NCBI GenBank assembly: GCA_937928035.1
Contig: CALFWA010000003.1
Location: 1 to 9,074, forward strand
From: an uncultured Caldilinea sp.
GTDB taxonomy: Bacteria > Chloroflexota > Anaerolineae > Caldilineales > Caldilineaceae
DNA: 9,074 nucleotides
Direction: 5' to 3'
Part shown: positions 8,269-9,074 of the stretch, piece by piece
Position numbering within the stretch: the stretch's first letter is position 1
How the letters are laid out: every line of letters begins with the position of its first letter
Position numbers and translations under genes: made by a program
Notes under the pieces: model-generated
The model's database searches: none
What the model was told of the DNA's origin: nothing
The model's input: the letters and a program-made list of their open reading frames with translations, nothing else

Positions 8269-9074
8269 GTGGTGCGCCCAAACTCGAAACAAACTGCACG
8301 ACGAAAAATACTGAAAATACTGACCCACGCGAATCAGAAGCAGCAAAGACACCGCCCTCTTTTCCCGCCACAGAAGTCAGCGTTCCGGCAAGCTGCACTG
8401 TGGATAGTCGTTTGTTTTTTCTTCGTCTCTGCGCCTTCCTCGGTTTTTGCCCAGGAGGCGAATGTAACCCCCGCCGCGGTGGATGCGCCCCAGGTGGAGA
8501 CGCGCATCTTCCGCCCTGTCGCCGACACGTACGTCGATTCGGCCAATCCGACGCAGAGCTTTTCTAACGCCGACACATTGCAGATATTGCGATTGATCCT
8601 GGGCAGCACTACGCTGCAACAGCGCGTCTATCTGCGTTTCAACCTGACCGCCATCCCGCGTGGCTCCTCTATACAAAGTGTTGCGTTGGAGCTGTATCAG
8701 GCGGTCGGAAGCGGAAACCCGATCCACGTGCACCGGGTCGATGCCCCCTGGAACGCCGGACAAACCACCTGGAGCAATCAACCCGCTTTCTTCTCCTGGG
8801 ATCTCTGGAGTGCGCCTGCAACCACCAACGCGTACATCACCTACACCTCTTCCGCCTTGACCACCCTTGTGCAAGATTGGGTGAACGATCCCGACGCCAA
8901 TTTCGGCCTCATGTTGGACACTTTGGCGACCACCGGCGATGCGCGCGTCTTTCACAGCGTGGAAAACCCCGCACAACAACCGCCCTTGCTGCGCGTGACA
9001 TTCCAGTTGCCGCCGGTGCGCGTCTGCGACGACGCAGATTGCCTGAAGCCGGTCGCCGACGCCGAGGTCTTCAA
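8269..9074 (+). CDS. Secreted DNRLRE-domain protein, GTG start, 3' end outside window
   Basis: The frame is open from GTG 8269 to the window end, giving 268 visible residues. Starting only at ATG would miss it. Residues 1-43 are strongly basic (many Arg, Lys, Gln). They are followed by a hydrophobic core LWIVVCFFFVSAPSSVF and a probable signal-peptidase site after FA at residue 61, before QEAN. This is an unusually long signal peptide. Residues about 80-245 match the DNRLRE carbohydrate-binding-like beta-sandwich: RPVADTYVDS, RVYLRFNLTAIP, LELYQ, TTWSNQPAFFSWD, VQDWVNDPDANFGLML and a closing LLRVTFQL. Such domains occur on large extracellular or cell-wall proteins and are thought to bind polysaccharide. 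A Cys-containing linker (CDDADC) and a new segment follow, so the whole protein is probably multidomain. The 50-bp gap from the CRP-type gene has no T-tracted terminator, so co-transcription is possible. A 9-bp tandem duplication (AAAATACTG twice, 8305-8322) lies in the basic region. Confidence 0.85.
   Translation, partial: MVRPNSKQTARRKILKILTHANQKQQRHRPLFPPQKSAFRQAALWIVVCFFFVSAPSSVFAQEANVTPAAVDAPQVETRIFRPVADTYVDSANPTQSFSNADTLQILRLILGSTTLQQRVYLRFNLTAIPRGSSIQSVALELYQAVGSGNPIHVHRVDAPWNAGQTTWSNQPAFFSWDLWSAPATTNAYITYTSSALTTLVQDWVNDPDANFGLMLDTLATTGDARVFHSVENPAQQPPLLRVTFQLPPVRVCDDADCLKPVADAEVF

Noticed and set aside
8377..8979. 200-codon minus-strand frame
   Set aside because: It is antisense to the DNRLRE-domain coding sequence, which has a signal peptide and domain motifs.

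Overview
The window reads like a chromosomal stretch of a fairly high-GC bacterium, most plausibly a filamentous Chloroflexota of the Caldilinea/Anaerolineae type. This is an inference from gene content: a PTPS-related membrane protein, a DNRLRE surface protein, a DUF3307 membrane protein, and a short helical protein of a kind I associate with Chloroflexota. No marker gene fixes the taxonomy. I see no rRNA, tRNA, CRISPR array, insertion sequence or phage gene.

Layout. (1) 1-908, plus: C-terminal part of a large multi-pass membrane protein that began before the window. (2) 995-2676, minus: a two-gene unit, a cobalamin-binding-type radical SAM protein followed 5 bp later by a 74-residue helical protein. 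(3) 2677-3092: a 416-bp divergent intergenic region with lower GC, two inverted repeats on the radical SAM side and a candidate promoter on the other side. (4) 3093-6802, plus: a tight three-gene operon consisting of a 78-aa membrane protein resembling the C-terminal end of SxtJ, a NodU/TobZ/SxtI-type carbamoyltransferase, and an SGNH hydrolase whose C-terminus carries a DUF5989-like membrane domain. The spacings are 3 bp and a 4-bp ATGA overlap. (5) 6833-7198, minus: a DUF3307 membrane protein, convergent with the operon. (6) 7478-8215 plus stop codon, plus: a CRP-type regulator with a near-consensus CRP box upstream. (7) 8269 to the window end, plus: a secreted DNRLRE-domain protein that starts at GTG and continues beyond the window.

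How the genes may work together. The operon at 3093-6802 is the most interesting unit. Carbamoyltransferases of this family are commonly found with an SxtJ-family membrane protein, a DUF5989 mini-protein and an SGNH/GDSL hydrolase. Here the set seems condensed: the SxtJ-like part is reduced to a 78-aa protein and the DUF5989-like part is fused to the SGNH enzyme. A workable model is a cytoplasmic carbamoyltransferase linked to a membrane-anchored enzyme that modifies a glycan or lipid-linked substrate outside the membrane. The substrate cannot be read from the sequence. The CRP-type protein keeps the residues expected for cAMP binding and for reading TGTGA half-sites, and the box upstream of its gene suggests autoregulation.
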